Below, in pieces: positions 1 to 9,135 of a stretch of DNA of 64,000 nucleotides. Made by a program: the position numbers and the translations under genes. The DNA lies in assembly GCA_027487485.1 (NCBI GenBank), contig JAIYDN010000012.1, positions 62,001-126,000 on the forward strand, read 5' to 3'. The stretch comes from Planctomycetaceae bacterium (GTDB lineage Bacteria; Planctomycetota; Planctomycetia; Pirellulales; Pirellulaceae). The number at the start of each line of letters is the position of its first letter. The stretch's first letter is position 1. The notes below the pieces were generated by a model. That model was not told the DNA's origin, searched no databases, and saw only the letters and a program-made list of their open reading frames with translations.

Positions 1-1
1 C

Positions 2-958
2 GCCATCCTTCAGGATATTGCCACCATGGTGATTGGCCATCGATTCTTTGGGATTGTGGTACATCTTGGTGGCCTCCAGCTTTCCATTCACCATCGTGAC
101 TTTGGTGGCTGAGTTCCCTGAGCCGTACGCGGCCGAGTGATAGACGATGTTCTCTGACACGATCGGCGTCGCGATCACAGCGATGTCGTTTTTCGTTGCG
201 TCATTCTTGAACAGTAGCTCTCCGGTTTCGCAGTGAATTCCGACAAGGCCCTGTCGGCAAGCTGAAAGATAAACAGGCACTCCCTCGAAAGTATGTTTGA
301 TAATGGAGACATAGTTCGCCCCCTCGGAGAACTCGGTTGTCCAAGTTTTTTTACCCGTCTTGATATCGAGCCCTACCATGTAGCTTGACCCGCCAGGGGT
401 AATCATCACTCGGTCGCCGTCGATCAAAGCCGACTCGCTATATCCCCACTTCGGAACAGTTCCCCCAAGATCATTGACCAAATGCACAGACCATACTTTT
501 TCCCCATCGCTGCGTCGGAAGCAGCCAAAGGAACCAAGATCACAAAGGGCAAAAACGAGATCGCCATGCACGGTAGGGGTGCACCGAGGGCCATCCCCCC
601 AGCCTGTCAAATAGGAATCGGAACTCGCGGCAGGGCCAAGTCGAGACGCCCATTTCTCTTTGCCGGTTTTCGCATCCAGACACAGCAGCAGGTTGTCTTG
701 GCCTCGTTTTCCCATCGTAAATAGATCGTCCCCTGCCACAGCGACAGAAGAATAACCTAATCCAGCCGCGTCAAAGCTCCAGACCAGCTTAGGGCCCTCT
801 TCCGGCCAAGCCTTGAGAAGGGATTGCGTCGCAGCATATCCATCACGATTCGGTCCTCGCCATTGCGACCAATCACCATCTTCTGCAAACGCTGCACCAT
901 GGGACAGCAGCAACACAATCGCAGCAAGGGAACTACGAAAACAGAGTGAGAACGGCAT
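2..958 (-). CDS. PQQ-binding-like beta-propeller repeat protein (partial, C-terminus off the window)
   Basis: About 318 codons are visible; the gene starts at 958 (ATG) and runs off the left edge. The product begins with a signal peptide (hydrophobic core followed by GAAFAEDGDW) and then the WSQWRGPNRDG motif with which planctomycete PQQ-like propeller proteins open. Repeated blades with the LDAKTGKEKW and LDIKTGKKTW type signature follow, the hallmark of PQQ/BamB-like beta-propellers. The protein is presumably periplasmic. The repeats resemble both quinoprotein alcohol dehydrogenases and BamB, but no catalytic cysteine pair or calcium ligand can be judged in the visible part, so an enzymatic role is not supported. 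The family is sure; the function is not. Confidence 0.85.
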   Translation of the reverse strand, partial: MPFSLCFRSSLAAIVLLLSHGAAFAEDGDWSQWRGPNRDGYAATQSLLKAWPEEGPKLVWSFDAAGLGYSSVAVAGDDLFTMGKRGQDNLLLCLDAKTGKEKWASRLGPAASSDSYLTGWGDGPRCTPTVHGDLVFALCDLGSFGCFRRSDGEKVWSVHLVNDLGGTVPKWGYSESALIDGDRVMITPGGSSYMVGLDIKTGKKTWTTEFSEGANYVSIIKHTFEGVPVYLSACRQGLVGIHCETGELLFKNDATKNDIAVIATPIVSENIVYHSAAYGSGNSATKVTMVNGKLEATKMYHNPKESMANHHGGNILKDG

Positions 959-1244
959 GATAGGCTCCGGATGAAAAGGGCGTGTTCGAAGGAATGGGCA
1001 GTATTCTACCCTCTTCACGGAATTGTAAACTCGCGGAGGGTGATGTTGAATTCCTCGATAGTATGAAGTGGCAATTCGGTCTTATTCGGCAGCAATGCTT
1101 GCATTGCCTCAGAATGAAATTGCCCAAATTGCCCTAGTTCTCTTTGAGCAGAGGCCGAAAGTTTGTACTGTGGTGACGCGGACGACGAGAGTCCGTCCTA
1201 CCAACGATTGTCCTACCAGATACATGATACATCCGACCCGAAAA

Positions 1245-2093
1245 ATGCACTTGAAGTCGAGAGCAGTCATGCAAGGGATTACCCTTGCGTGGGCTGTTTG
1301 CGGGTGCTTCTTGTCGGGGTGCGGAGCAACCAAGTCATTTACGGCAACCGAACAATTGCTGATGTCTGACGCCGTGGACTCCACGATCGCGAAGATGGAT
1401 TTTCGGGCGCTTGGGGGACACAAAGTGTTTCTCGATACCACCTATGTGGTCGGGGCGGGAAAAGTGATCCCGGGCGTCGCTATGCCGATCAATCTGATCA
1501 ATTCGGACTATGTGATCAGCGCGCTTCGTCAGCAGCTGACGGCTGCGGGGTGCATGCTGGTCGATACTCGCGAGGCAGCTGAAATTATTTGCGAGGCGCG
1601 TTGTGGCGCTTTAGGAACCGACGGTCACACAGTCACCTATGGAATTCCAGCCAACAATTTTTTAAATAGTGCATCGTCCGTCATTCCGGGCACACCCACT
1701 CTTCCGTCCATTCCAGAGCTCTCGGTTGCCAAGCGAGAAATGAAAAGCGCAGCGGCCAAAGTGTCTGTCTTCGCTTACGATCGCGAAACGCGAGAACCGC
1801 TCTGGCAATCCGGGATCGCGCAAGCAGGCAGCAGCGCACGGGATACCTGGATTTTGGGTGTAGGGCCATTGCAGTACGGCAATATTTATAAAGGGACTCG
1901 CTTTGCAGGCAAGCGGCTTCGTTCGCTTGGTATTCGAAACGACGAACCACAAATAGCGCAAAGGGCCAACGGCATCGACCACCGGAGCAATTACTTGTTC
2001 GCAAACAAGATATTTGGGAATGCCAAAGAGCCAAGCGAAGAAAAAATCCGCATGAGTGACGCTTCCAGTGATCTACCAACCACCATCAAATAG
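1245..2093 (+). CDS. Planctomycete lipoprotein, DUF6655-like
   Basis: A 282-residue product. I chose the ATG at 1245 because it gives a short positively charged start (MHLKSR), a hydrophobic stretch and the lipobox LSGC; the open frame extends further upstream but that part looks non-coding. An ATG at 1269 is an alternative. The mature part contains two blocks typical of a planctomycete-restricted lipoprotein family that I recall as DUF6655: a DFRALGGHKVFLDTTYV block with SALRQQLTAAGCMLVDT, and an AKVSVFAYDRETREPLWQSG block before GTRFAG. The role is unknown; the position suggests a membrane-anchored periplasmic protein. It is followed by 720 bp without a gene that hold two inverted repeats. 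Confidence 0.7.
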   Translation: MHLKSRAVMQGITLAWAVCGCFLSGCGATKSFTATEQLLMSDAVDSTIAKMDFRALGGHKVFLDTTYVVGAGKVIPGVAMPINLINSDYVISALRQQLTAAGCMLVDTREAAEIICEARCGALGTDGHTVTYGIPANNFLNSASSVIPGTPTLPSIPELSVAKREMKSAAAKVSVFAYDRETREPLWQSGIAQAGSSARDTWILGVGPLQYGNIYKGTRFAGKRLRSLGIRNDEPQIAQRANGIDHRSNYLFANKIFGNAKEPSEEKIRMSDASSDLPTTIK

Positions 2094-2116
2094 CCCACAG
2101 CCTGGAATGGGTGTGT

Positions 2117-2199
2117 AACCACGGAACAAACCGAACACACGGAAAAAGAGCCTGATTGCCGTGTGTCTTCCTTCCGTGTATTCAGTGTGTTCCGTGGTT
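2117..2199. repeat. Inverted-repeat element, CCACGGAACA type
   Basis: Two 28 bp arms (2117-2144 and 2172-2199) are complementary at 25 of 28 positions around a 27 bp loop. The arm carries the words CCACGGAACA and ACACGGAA. It would form a long RNA or DNA hairpin. An element of the same architecture but different sequence lies at 42597-42676. No gene lies inside. Confidence 0.8.
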
Positions 2200-2324
2200 C
2201 CCTAATCGGTTCTTGCACCGGCCGAAATGCATGTGTGAAGTGCCGGTGCGCTTGGCTTGAGTTGCAATGCCGTCCAATCTCAGTTCACGCGTGATGGCAC
2301 TCGATGGTCGACTCAATTTCTACC

Positions 2325-2452
2325 GTAGGCTGTAACAAGCGATAGCGCAGTTACGGAAGCCCCGTTCGAATCCCAATGCCCCCATCGAACAAGTCGAACC
2401 TTCCTAGCACGCCAAGCCGTAACTGCGTCCAAAGCGACTTGTTACGGCCTAC
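2325..2452. repeat. Inverted-repeat element, GTAGGCTGTAACAAG type
   Basis: The left arm 2325-2356 starts GTAGGCTGTAACAAG and ends GCAGTTACGG; the right arm 2417-2452 is its inverse with two mismatched interior bases and a 4-5 nt asymmetric bulge. Sequences of this kind recur between genes in planctomycete genomes; the assignment to that group is from memory. The remaining part of the 2094-2814 gap is AT-rich towards 2800 and shows no gene I can support. Confidence 0.75.
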
Positions 2453-2814
2453 AGCAGAACACCCAACGAAAACGAAAGATGTGCTGAGCTCGCGGCATCC
2501 GATAGCCCCCACAAAGTGATGAGAACGCTTATAGTTCCAACACTGAAATCGAAGGGCAGGAGATACTATGGAAAGGACATGCGTTTTTTATGAAATCCAG
2601 TAAGACTTTTCTCGTTATTCCTGTGGTTACTACTAGGTTAACCAATTTTTCATTTTTTGCTGTCTCGCTCCCATTGCTTGATAATATAAACCGCTTTACA
2701 ACAATGAAATGGCTGTCATTGTGATTGGAAACACACAATCATCCTGCCAAGTGAATTTTCTCGTGGTGAGACACTCGCTTACCTAATTTACACAAGGATT
2801 TCTGGGGACACAAA

Positions 2815-3264
2815 ATGGCAATTACTTTGAAAGTTAATCCGTATACGGACAATAATGGGGACAGGCAACATCGAGGCAAAGTATATCTGTCGGAGATGCA
2901 ATTCGGTCAGAATGAAAATTATCCAACAAGAATTAGAGAGCCTCGTGATCCTGAGGTACAAAAACCCGGATTCATAAACCTGCTTGAAGTCACTGCGACA
3001 GCGCCCGATTCCCTTAAAAACGATCCATTTTCGTTATGCCTAATTGGGCACAAAGTTTTCATCCTTCGACGCCGATACACCAATACTGATCGAACGCTAA
3101 GAATTTGGTTCATTGCTAAAAAAATAAATCGGACGCTAGATAGTGTTGAAACAGAAGATAAAGAAACTTTAACTACTGGGAGACTAATACTAACTATCGA
3201 AACAGAAGAAGAAACCGAGGACTCGACCGAATTAGCTGTCGAGTTAGCAAACACAGCTCCATAA
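2815..3264 (+). CDS. Hypothetical protein, unrecognised
   Basis: A 149-residue product that I do not recognise. The ATG at 2815 follows GGGGACACAAA, a possible ribosome binding site. The middle of the protein is strand-like (HKVFILRRRY, TLRIWFIAKKI), which fits a small beta-rich domain; the last 40 residues are very rich in Glu and Thr. No signal peptide or membrane segment is seen. The gene and the 300 bp before it are clearly richer in A and T than neighbours, which suggests transfer. It converges on the kinase gene that ends at 3291 with a 26 bp gap. An antisense open frame covers much of it, so the call rests on the start context and composition. Confidence 0.5.
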   Translation: MAITLKVNPYTDNNGDRQHRGKVYLSEMQFGQNENYPTRIREPRDPEVQKPGFINLLEVTATAPDSLKNDPFSLCLIGHKVFILRRRYTNTDRTLRIWFIAKKINRTLDSVETEDKETLTTGRLILTIETEEETEDSTELAVELANTAP

Positions 3265-3290
3265 ACGTAATCTGTCGATGCAAGCAAGCG

Positions 3291-6041
3291 TCACCTAGCC
3301 ATCAATGCTTGAGCATGCTTGATGGCTGGATGAGTCGGATTGGTGGATTGGAGACTTCTTAAATCGGACTCCAGTAGCAATTTCGTTTCAGCGAGCCGTT
3401 CTGAATGCTGCTCGCTATCAAGTGCTGCGTAAAGTGCGGCTCGAATGAGCACTTGGGATGCTATGGTACTTGCGTTCAATGGTTGGTCGACAAACACCGT
3501 TTCGAGAGCGGCCTGAGATCTCTCTGCTGCCACAAGAGCAGCTGTTTTGTCGCTTCGATCGATAGCGATGAAGCTAATTGCCCGGTAACCGTCCGCCAAA
3601 AGGAGGCGATAGTTGACATTGGATTGCGAAATCGCGCGCATCTCTTCGGTCGTTTTGAGTGCATTCTCTGCATGCATAGAGGCGGCATCGAACTGTTTGC
3701 GCAGTCGTTCCACATTCGCAACCGCTAGACAAGCTTCGACAAAAACCGTCTTCATGTCGATAATGTCTGGGAAATCAGCAATGCGTTTCGTCGTCATGTC
3801 GATTGCTTCATTTCCGACATTGGCCGCTTCGTCGAGTTGCCCGAGATTGGCAAATGCGAGAGATTGCGCAGTCAAGCTGCTTAGGTAATAAATTGGCTGT
3901 ACATAAGGCCTAGACTTCGATGGCGGGATCTTCTCAAGAATGGCCGTCGCTGTTTTTGCGTCCGTCAAAGCGGACTCAGCATCGCCAATTTCCCGGCAGA
4001 TTTCGCTGTGTTGCAAAAGAGTCAATGCCAGCGAAAGCTTGGCACTCGATCGATTGTCCAATTGGGATCGCCGCAAGGAAATTTGCTTTGATTTTTCAGA
4101 AAAAGGTAACGCTTTGACAGCGCCTAGCCTGGAGAGTTTGTTCTGCGTTAGACTGCGAGAGCTATCGGCGATAAGGTACAACAATTCTATATCCCCATCT
4201 GTGGTCGCTATCGCCTGCTCTGCCAATTGAACTGCCGCTTCGGAGCATCTATCTGCTTCTTCGTCATTTCCGCGATGCCGATAGATGTCCGCACTCCGGT
4301 TATAAAGTTGACAAACATTCTTTAGGAGACCTGGATTGTTTGGCGATGTTTTCAGCAGATCTTGGAATCTCTTGAGGGCTAGCTCGTACATCGCCAGCCG
4401 TTCATCATCAAAATTTGGCAAATTAGCCCACTTATCGCCGACGATCGTTTTGACGAACTGTTCAAGAATTGCCGAGGACGTTTCGCTGTTCCGGTGCGCA
4501 CGCTCGGATTCCAATTCAGCTTGTACACGCATCTCTTGGGCATTATTGCGCTCTTCGATGGCAATTTTTGATGCGTCGTTAGCGCGATCGCGTTCTTGCA
4601 TTGCAATGTTTCGCTGTCTGCCTACTGCCCAATTTGCTAACAACAAGCCAACGGACGCAACGCACAGAAAGACGAACGCGCTGGCTACTAAGGTTTGGTG
4701 TTTTCGAGCGAAACGAAGGGTTCGTTGAACAAGCTGTTCAGGGTACGCTTTGACAGGAGCTCCTGCACTCCAATTATCTAGATCTTCTGCTAGTTCGACG
4801 GCGTTACCGTATCGCTGGGCAGGTTCCTTGGACAGTGCTTTCAAGCAAATGGCCTCAAGTGGTTTTGAAATACGAGGATTCAGTTCACGGGGCGGCGAAA
4901 ACCTACAAAGCCTAGCGGCGACTAATGTTTCATCGCGATTGTCTTCTCGGTAGAGTGGTCTTCCAGTGATTACGGCATAGAGGGTTGCCCCTAGGCTAAA
5001 TACATCTGATCGCCGATCGACAAGGTCGATTCGCCCGTTGGCTTGTTCCGGGCTCATGTAGGCATACGTGCCCAGGATTGATCCCATTTCCGTTGGACTG
5101 CTGTCGCTGAGCCTAGCGTCATCCATAGGCGCTTCGCTTACTAAATAGGCGGCGTCGTCGATGCCTTTGACTTTTGCTAACCCCCAGTCGACTACCAAAG
5201 TCTCGCCGTACTTGCCCATCATGATGTTCTGTGGCTTGATATCACGATGAATCACCCCGCGACTGTTGGCATAACCAATGGCATAGCAGGCATCAATCAC
5301 TGCGCGAACAAGTTTTCGCAGTGTTCGATCGTTAGCCGCTTCGTCATTGGATTTGCCTTCGATCTGGTGCAGCGCGTGAATTGCCTCGTGCAAGCTCTGA
5401 CCACGAATCAGTCGCATCGCATAAAAGGGAGCGCCATTTGGAAGTGACCCAAGTCCATAAACGGGCACAATACCAGGATGCTCCAGACCTCCGGTAATCT
5501 TTGCTTCGGCAAGGAATCGATCATGGATGTCTTGCGAGTGGCGGCGGTTGTTCAGAATTTTTTTGAGCGCCACGTCGCGATCAAGTTCCAGGTCCCTAGC
5601 AACGTAAACTTCCCCCAAGCCCCCGCGCGCTAGTTCGCGAAGCAAGCTGAACCGCCTTCCGACAATCGACTCTCCACCCGCAGTGGCGAATGAACCTGTT
5701 AATTCGTCCCCTTCTTGATGCTCAACAATGGCCGCACTATATCTGGTTCGAAACTCGCTGGTTTGGTCAGTCAAACCGCTTATCTCAACCGAAGAGGCCT
5801 GCAAAGATTCAAGGCTCTTTTGCGGTGAACCTGATCGGGAGACGTGTTTCTCGACGATCGTGTCAATAAATTTTCGATCTTCTTCCGAAAGATAGCCCTT
5901 CGCAACCAGGACACTGCCAAGTGGGGTTTTCTTGCTTAGCATCCATTGATTGGCACCTTCCATAAACTGCCATCCTCGAACGTAATCGAGTTGAACAGCC
6001 AGGATACCAAAAAGCAAATTGCGATCCCCAGCTTCATCCAC
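3291..6041 (-). CDS. Membrane Ser/Thr protein kinase with TPR-like C-terminal region
   Basis: A 916-residue Hanks-type kinase. I chose the GTG at 6041 because GAGGA lies 8 nt upstream and the product then begins just before DRNLLFGILA, the conserved opening of this planctomycete kinase group; an upstream GTG at 6074 would add 11 residues. Counting from 6074: N-terminal helical module with PLGSVLVAKGYL at 20-95, kinase domain 142-440 with G-loop ARGGLGEV, catalytic Lys171, HRD at 276-278, DWG (for DFG) at 296-298 and YMSPEQ. One membrane helix spans about 461-485. The 430 residues behind it are helical with TPR-like pairs, placed outside the cytoplasm if the kinase is inside. It probably phosphorylates cytoplasmic targets in response to an external or protein-protein signal; substrates cannot be inferred. 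The residues needed for activity are present. Confidence 0.9.
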   Translation of the reverse strand: MDEAGDRNLLFGILAVQLDYVRGWQFMEGANQWMLSKKTPLGSVLVAKGYLSEEDRKFIDTIVEKHVSRSGSPQKSLESLQASSVEISGLTDQTSEFRTRYSAAIVEHQEGDELTGSFATAGGESIVGRRFSLLRELARGGLGEVYVARDLELDRDVALKKILNNRRHSQDIHDRFLAEAKITGGLEHPGIVPVYGLGSLPNGAPFYAMRLIRGQSLHEAIHALHQIEGKSNDEAANDRTLRKLVRAVIDACYAIGYANSRGVIHRDIKPQNIMMGKYGETLVVDWGLAKVKGIDDAAYLVSEAPMDDARLSDSSPTEMGSILGTYAYMSPEQANGRIDLVDRRSDVFSLGATLYAVITGRPLYREDNRDETLVAARLCRFSPPRELNPRISKPLEAICLKALSKEPAQRYGNAVELAEDLDNWSAGAPVKAYPEQLVQRTLRFARKHQTLVASAFVFLCVASVGLLLANWAVGRQRNIAMQERDRANDASKIAIEERNNAQEMRVQAELESERAHRNSETSSAILEQFVKTIVGDKWANLPNFDDERLAMYELALKRFQDLLKTSPNNPGLLKNVCQLYNRSADIYRHRGNDEEADRCSEAAVQLAEQAIATTDGDIELLYLIADSSRSLTQNKLSRLGAVKALPFSEKSKQISLRRSQLDNRSSAKLSLALTLLQHSEICREIGDAESALTDAKTATAILEKIPPSKSRPYVQPIYYLSSLTAQSLAFANLGQLDEAANVGNEAIDMTTKRIADFPDIIDMKTVFVEACLAVANVERLRKQFDAASMHAENALKTTEEMRAISQSNVNYRLLLADGYRAISFIAIDRSDKTAALVAAERSQAALETVFVDQPLNASTIASQVLIRAALYAALDSEQHSERLAETKLLLESDLRSLQSTNPTHPAIKHAQALMAR

Positions 6042-6280
6042 TTTGCAAGTCCTCGCTGGGCAAAAGTAGCACACACGTAGTCAAAGAACGAATTGTACTA
6101 AAATCCGTCAGCATTCGAGCAAGATCAAGCGGAAGATTCTCTAGAACCATTCTGAACGAAAGAGTTGGGATCATCACCAGCCCGCCACAGCGGTGCGAAA
6201 TCACAAATACTTACTTCGAGTGTTGTGACCAGAAACAGTCCCGAGATTGACGATTCCCAAAGAATCGATTGGGAAAAAGA

Positions 6281-6324
6281 AGTAGCGATGATTGGACTCG
6301 AACCAACGACCCACGGCTTATGAA
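6281..6324. repeat. Left attachment site of the island (tRNA-Met 3' fragment)
   Basis: This 44 bp stretch is identical to 16736-16779 and represents the anticodon loop, variable loop, T arm and acceptor 3' strand of tRNA-Met on the minus strand. It lacks the D arm and the 5' acceptor strand, so it is a remnant, not a tRNA gene. Identity stops exactly after TATGAA, where the right copy continues with the rest of the tRNA. Confidence 0.9.
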
Positions 6325-6438
6325 ACGACCCGAAAAACGTAGTGAAAACGCTGCTTTTCATTGATGTTTTAAGGTTTTTGCCTCGAAAACACGTTTGCAA
6401 ATCATAGCGAAACATAGCGAAAAAGGCAAGGCTTTTGA

Positions 6439-6473
6439 GTAACTACCGCTTTGACACGGTAACTACCGCTTTG
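6439..6473 (+). repeat. Paired 15 bp direct repeats, candidate integrase arm-type sites
   Basis: GTAACTACCGCTTTG occurs at 6439-6453 and 6459-6473, a 20 bp period (two helical turns), 115 bp inside the left attachment site. A related word (GGTAGACTACCGCTTA) lies at 16646-16661, between the integrase gene and the right attachment site. Repeats of this sort near both ends are typical of arm-type binding sites for tyrosine integrases. From 6480 to 6875 I see no gene. Confidence 0.45.
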
Positions 6474-6875
6474 CGAATGAACAAAACGGTGCGCTGGGGA
6501 ACAAGGAGGGGGGTCAGTTATCGTTGGGCTGTGATACTACACCAGTATTGCTACCCAAGCTGAGCAACCCTTTCAAATTTTTCAAAAATAAAAACGGGCA
6601 AAAGGTCGTTTCACGACCACATATTCAGCAAGTTTGGGGCAGCAGTCGTTCTGCGGCGCCCTTCGCCATGCGATGACTAAACTTGGAGGCCTCTATCGGG
6701 TAAAACCATGTAATCGTCTGGAAGCTTGACCGACTAGACGTTGCCACCTTGCTTGATCACCTCGAAATGGCATTGAATCTGGGTGACAAGGCATAGTAGC
6801 AGTGGGTTCAAAATTCTAGTATGATTATTACTCGCTCTTTTAGGCAAGAATCACCCCCACGAAACCAATCCAACT

Positions 6876-7703
6876 ATGGCCAAAATTCCGGTAAAGATCG
6901 TTGATCGAATAACAGCGGGCGTCAAACGTTTTCAGCCCATCCTAACTGCTGCCAAGTCCAGGGACTTGGGCGAATCGGACACTGTGACCATCATTGTGGA
7001 TATCCTTGCTGAGGTCTTTGGCTACGACAAATATTCCGAAATCACTTCGGAATACGCAATCCGTGGGACCTATTGCGATCTTGCGATAAAGCTTGATGGC
7101 GCGCTTGAAATGCTGATTGAAGTCAAGGCAATCGGCATCGATTTGAAGGAACCCCATGTCAAGCAGGCTATTGACTATGCTGCCAACCAAGGGGTTGAAT
7201 GGGTAGTGCTCACCAACGGATTGAATTGGAGAGTCTATAAGGTCATTTTCGGTAAACCGATCGGTCAAGAACTTGTGCTTGACCTTAATTTCTGTTCATT
7301 AAGCGGTAAGGCGGCCAAGGACATAGAGACCCTCTTTCTGTTTTGCAAAGAAGGTTGGATGAAGTCCGTACTAGGCGAATACCACACTCAGAAGCAGGCC
7401 CTTAGCCGTTTCTTCTTGGGTGCCATGATTCTATCCGAACCTGTGTTGAACATCATTCGGAGGGAACTCAAGCGACTCTCCCCTGATGTTCGGGTTGAAA
7501 TCGACGAAATCAAATCAGTCTTGATGGCCGAAGTTTTGAAACGGGAAGTTCTTGAGGGTGACAGCGCTGCCGATGCGAAGAAGAAGCTTGCACGGTCCGC
7601 AGCCAAGCAGTTGAAGGAAAAAGCAACCAAGGCCACAACAGCCGACGTTCAGGAGACACCTGTGGAAGAAACATCGGTAGAGGAACACAGTACTGAGGAA
7701 TGA
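6876..7703 (+). CDS. Solitary type I restriction HsdR N-terminal domain nuclease
   Basis: A 275-residue protein carrying only the N-terminal nuclease domain of type I restriction R subunits (HSDR_N type). The PD-(D/E)xK core is visible: Asp68 in CDLAI, Glu82 and Lys84 in IEVKA, followed by the conserved QAIDYAANQGVEWVVLTNG block, which in this family precedes NWRVYKV. There is no helicase or translocase domain and no modification or specificity gene nearby, so classical type I restriction is excluded. The C-terminus is a charged low-complexity tail rich in Lys, Ala, Thr and Glu. Stand-alone proteins of this type occur in defence islands and as integron cassettes; here it is the first cassette-like gene, ending 150 bp before the first attC-like site. 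An antiphage role is inferred only. Confidence 0.8.
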   Translation: MAKIPVKIVDRITAGVKRFQPILTAAKSRDLGESDTVTIIVDILAEVFGYDKYSEITSEYAIRGTYCDLAIKLDGALEMLIEVKAIGIDLKEPHVKQAIDYAANQGVEWVVLTNGLNWRVYKVIFGKPIGQELVLDLNFCSLSGKAAKDIETLFLFCKEGWMKSVLGEYHTQKQALSRFFLGAMILSEPVLNIIRRELKRLSPDVRVEIDEIKSVLMAEVLKREVLEGDSAADAKKKLARSAAKQLKEKATKATTADVQETPVEETSVEEHSTEE

Positions 7704-7852
7704 GTTACCGCAAGGTTTTTCTAAGCAAGTCGTGTTGCTGGTTGAGGTGGCCGTATCACCATCCAAGGTTTTGGGGAAGCAAATGATCTTTGCTGATCGT
7801 CGGCATCGGTGGACGGCCATTGCGTTCCCGTTTGATGGTAGCCCTTTCGTTC

Positions 7853-7936
7853 AACAATCCCATGCACCTAAGCCCCCGCCGGTGCTTTACTAACTTTAGA
7901 AACATCACTTGCGGGGGCTAGGTGATGGGTACCGTT
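7853..7936 (+). other. Integron attC-like recombination site 1
   Basis: Left arm 7853-7879 and right arm 7911-7936 fold on each other: AAC pairs with GTT at the ends, then an unpaired spacer (AAT against GGTA), CCCAT, an extrahelical G, CACCTA, an extrahelical A, and the 8 bp stem GCCCCCGC. The loop 7880-7910 is a variable terminal structure. This is the complete layout of an attC site: R boxes, unpaired central spacer, L boxes and bulged bases all on one arm. Confidence 0.85.
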
Positions 7937-7956
7937 ATTGCATTGAAGGGCCCCTT

Positions 7957-8796
7957 ATGCAACTGGCACTTGTAAACGATGAACGAGTTGAAGCGTTTTC
8001 AGGTGGACTCGGTTTCTGTCCCGTTTGTGGATCCGATATGATCGCAAAATGCGGACCACGAGTCCTGCATCACTGGGCGCACCATCGCCCAAAAGACTGC
8101 GACCCTTGGTGGGAAAATGAAACGCAGTGGCATCGCGATTGGAAGAATCTCTTTCCACTTGCCTGTCGCGAGGCATCTCATACTGCGCCAGATGGTGAGA
8201 TACATCGAGCGGACATTAAGACGCCGACCGGAATCGTGATTGAGGTCCAGCACTCTTCAATGACAGACGCTGAACGCCAGTCACGCGAGCAATTTTATCG
8301 CAATCTCGTTTGGGTAATTGATGGTCGTGGTTTTCGGAACAACTTCGATATCTATCATGGACTACCGAGTCCCAAATCAGACATTGCGCAAGACCTCGTA
8401 TGGTCAAAGGCAAAACGCCACATGAACGGCTCGAATGCCGGAATGTTCTTCCGACTTTCTGAGGCGAGAATGGAAAATCCGAGCATAACCAAAGCAGAAG
8501 TGCGATCTGGCTGGATCCATGACATTCATGAGATTCAATCTGAAGTTGATATATGGTACAACGGATACCATCAATTCGATTGGGTCCGTCCGAGAAAGAC
8601 TTGGCTAGATGCAGCGTGCCCGGTATACATCGACTTCGGCGATGATAAACTCGTCAAACTGGATATCTACGACGAGTCCGGTTTGAAATGCATAAGATAT
8701 GTTTCAAAACGCAAATTCGTCCACGATGCTATGGTTGAATCCTATGCGGTCGACATCGCTACTCGCTTTTACCCTTTACCTGAAAACGTGCAATAA
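7957..8796 (+). CDS. CoiA-like competence/nuclease family protein
   Basis: A 279-residue product. I chose the ATG at 7957 because it lies 21 nt after the GTT of attC-like site 1, the usual position for a cassette gene, and the product MQLALVNDERVEAF starts like other CoiA-type proteins. The visible order is a short zinc-ribbon-like N-terminus (CPVC at 21-24), a histidine-rich block (HHWAHH), ETQWHRDWK, and the nuclease-type core with Asp86 in HRADI and Glu96-x-Gln98 in IEVQHSS. CoiA-like proteins belong to the PD-(D/E)xK nuclease group and are linked to natural competence in Firmicutes; lone copies like this are frequent in mobile DNA. A DNA-cleaving, possibly defensive function is inferred. 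The stop lies inside the next attC-like site. Confidence 0.75.
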   Translation: MQLALVNDERVEAFSGGLGFCPVCGSDMIAKCGPRVLHHWAHHRPKDCDPWWENETQWHRDWKNLFPLACREASHTAPDGEIHRADIKTPTGIVIEVQHSSMTDAERQSREQFYRNLVWVIDGRGFRNNFDIYHGLPSPKSDIAQDLVWSKAKRHMNGSNAGMFFRLSEARMENPSITKAEVRSGWIHDIHEIQSEVDIWYNGYHQFDWVRPRKTWLDAACPVYIDFGDDKLVKLDIYDESGLKCIRYVSKRKFVHDAMVESYAVDIATRFYPLPENVQ

Positions 8797-8878
8797 CCAA
8801 GCGATGCACCCAAGTCGCCGGTCGGCCGCGAATTTGAATCATAGTTTTTTGGCGGCGACATGGGTGATCGAGGTCGTT
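8795..8878 (+). other. Integron attC-like recombination site 2
   Basis: Left arm from AAC at 8795-8797 through GTCGCCG; right arm 8851-8878 ends in GTT. Paired blocks are AAC/GTT, CGAT, an extrahelical G, CACCCA, an A-A mismatch and GTCGCCG. The loop contains a T run. The stop codon of the CoiA-like gene overlaps the left edge by 2 nt. Confidence 0.8.
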
Positions 8879-8889
8879 CGTCTGATTGG

Positions 8890-9135
8890 CTACTCTATTC
8901 TCGGGGTCGGCGAATCTCTGCCAGGAACCTTAATCACCAACGGGCTCGGTTTAATTCCTGTTACGACGGAAATGACTCGCCATGAGAGTACTGCTAGCCC
9001 GCCGATCACAACTGGATTAACACTTACGCCCGCAGCGATGCCTATCGTTGCCAGAAGTAACGACACGAGCGGAATTGCGCAACAAGCCATACGAAACCAT
9101 GTTGGTAAACTTTTCGGAAACGATCTAATCGTCAT
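8890..9135 (-). CDS. Small two-helix membrane protein
   Basis: An 81-residue protein with two hydrophobic segments, one around ACCAIPLVSLLLATIGIAAG and one around VIGGLAVLSWRVISVV, and a basic start. I do not recognise the family. I prefer the ATG at 9135, which overlaps the stop of the preceding gene by 11 nt and so suggests translational coupling; an ATG at 9153 is an alternative. It lies on the strand opposite to the other cassette genes, and its stop is 12 nt from the end of attC-like site 2, so the pair fills one cassette in reverse orientation. A small membrane protein coupled to a soluble partner fits toxin-antitoxin or abortive-infection units, but nothing proves that. Confidence 0.6.
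   Translation of the reverse strand: MTIRSFPKSLPTWFRMACCAIPLVSLLLATIGIAAGVSVNPVVIGGLAVLSWRVISVVTGIKPSPLVIKVPGRDSPTPRIE

Noticed and set aside
6281-6324. A second tRNA-Met gene at the left island end
   Set aside because: Only the anticodon-to-3' part is present; D arm and 5' acceptor strand are missing, so it is an attachment site.
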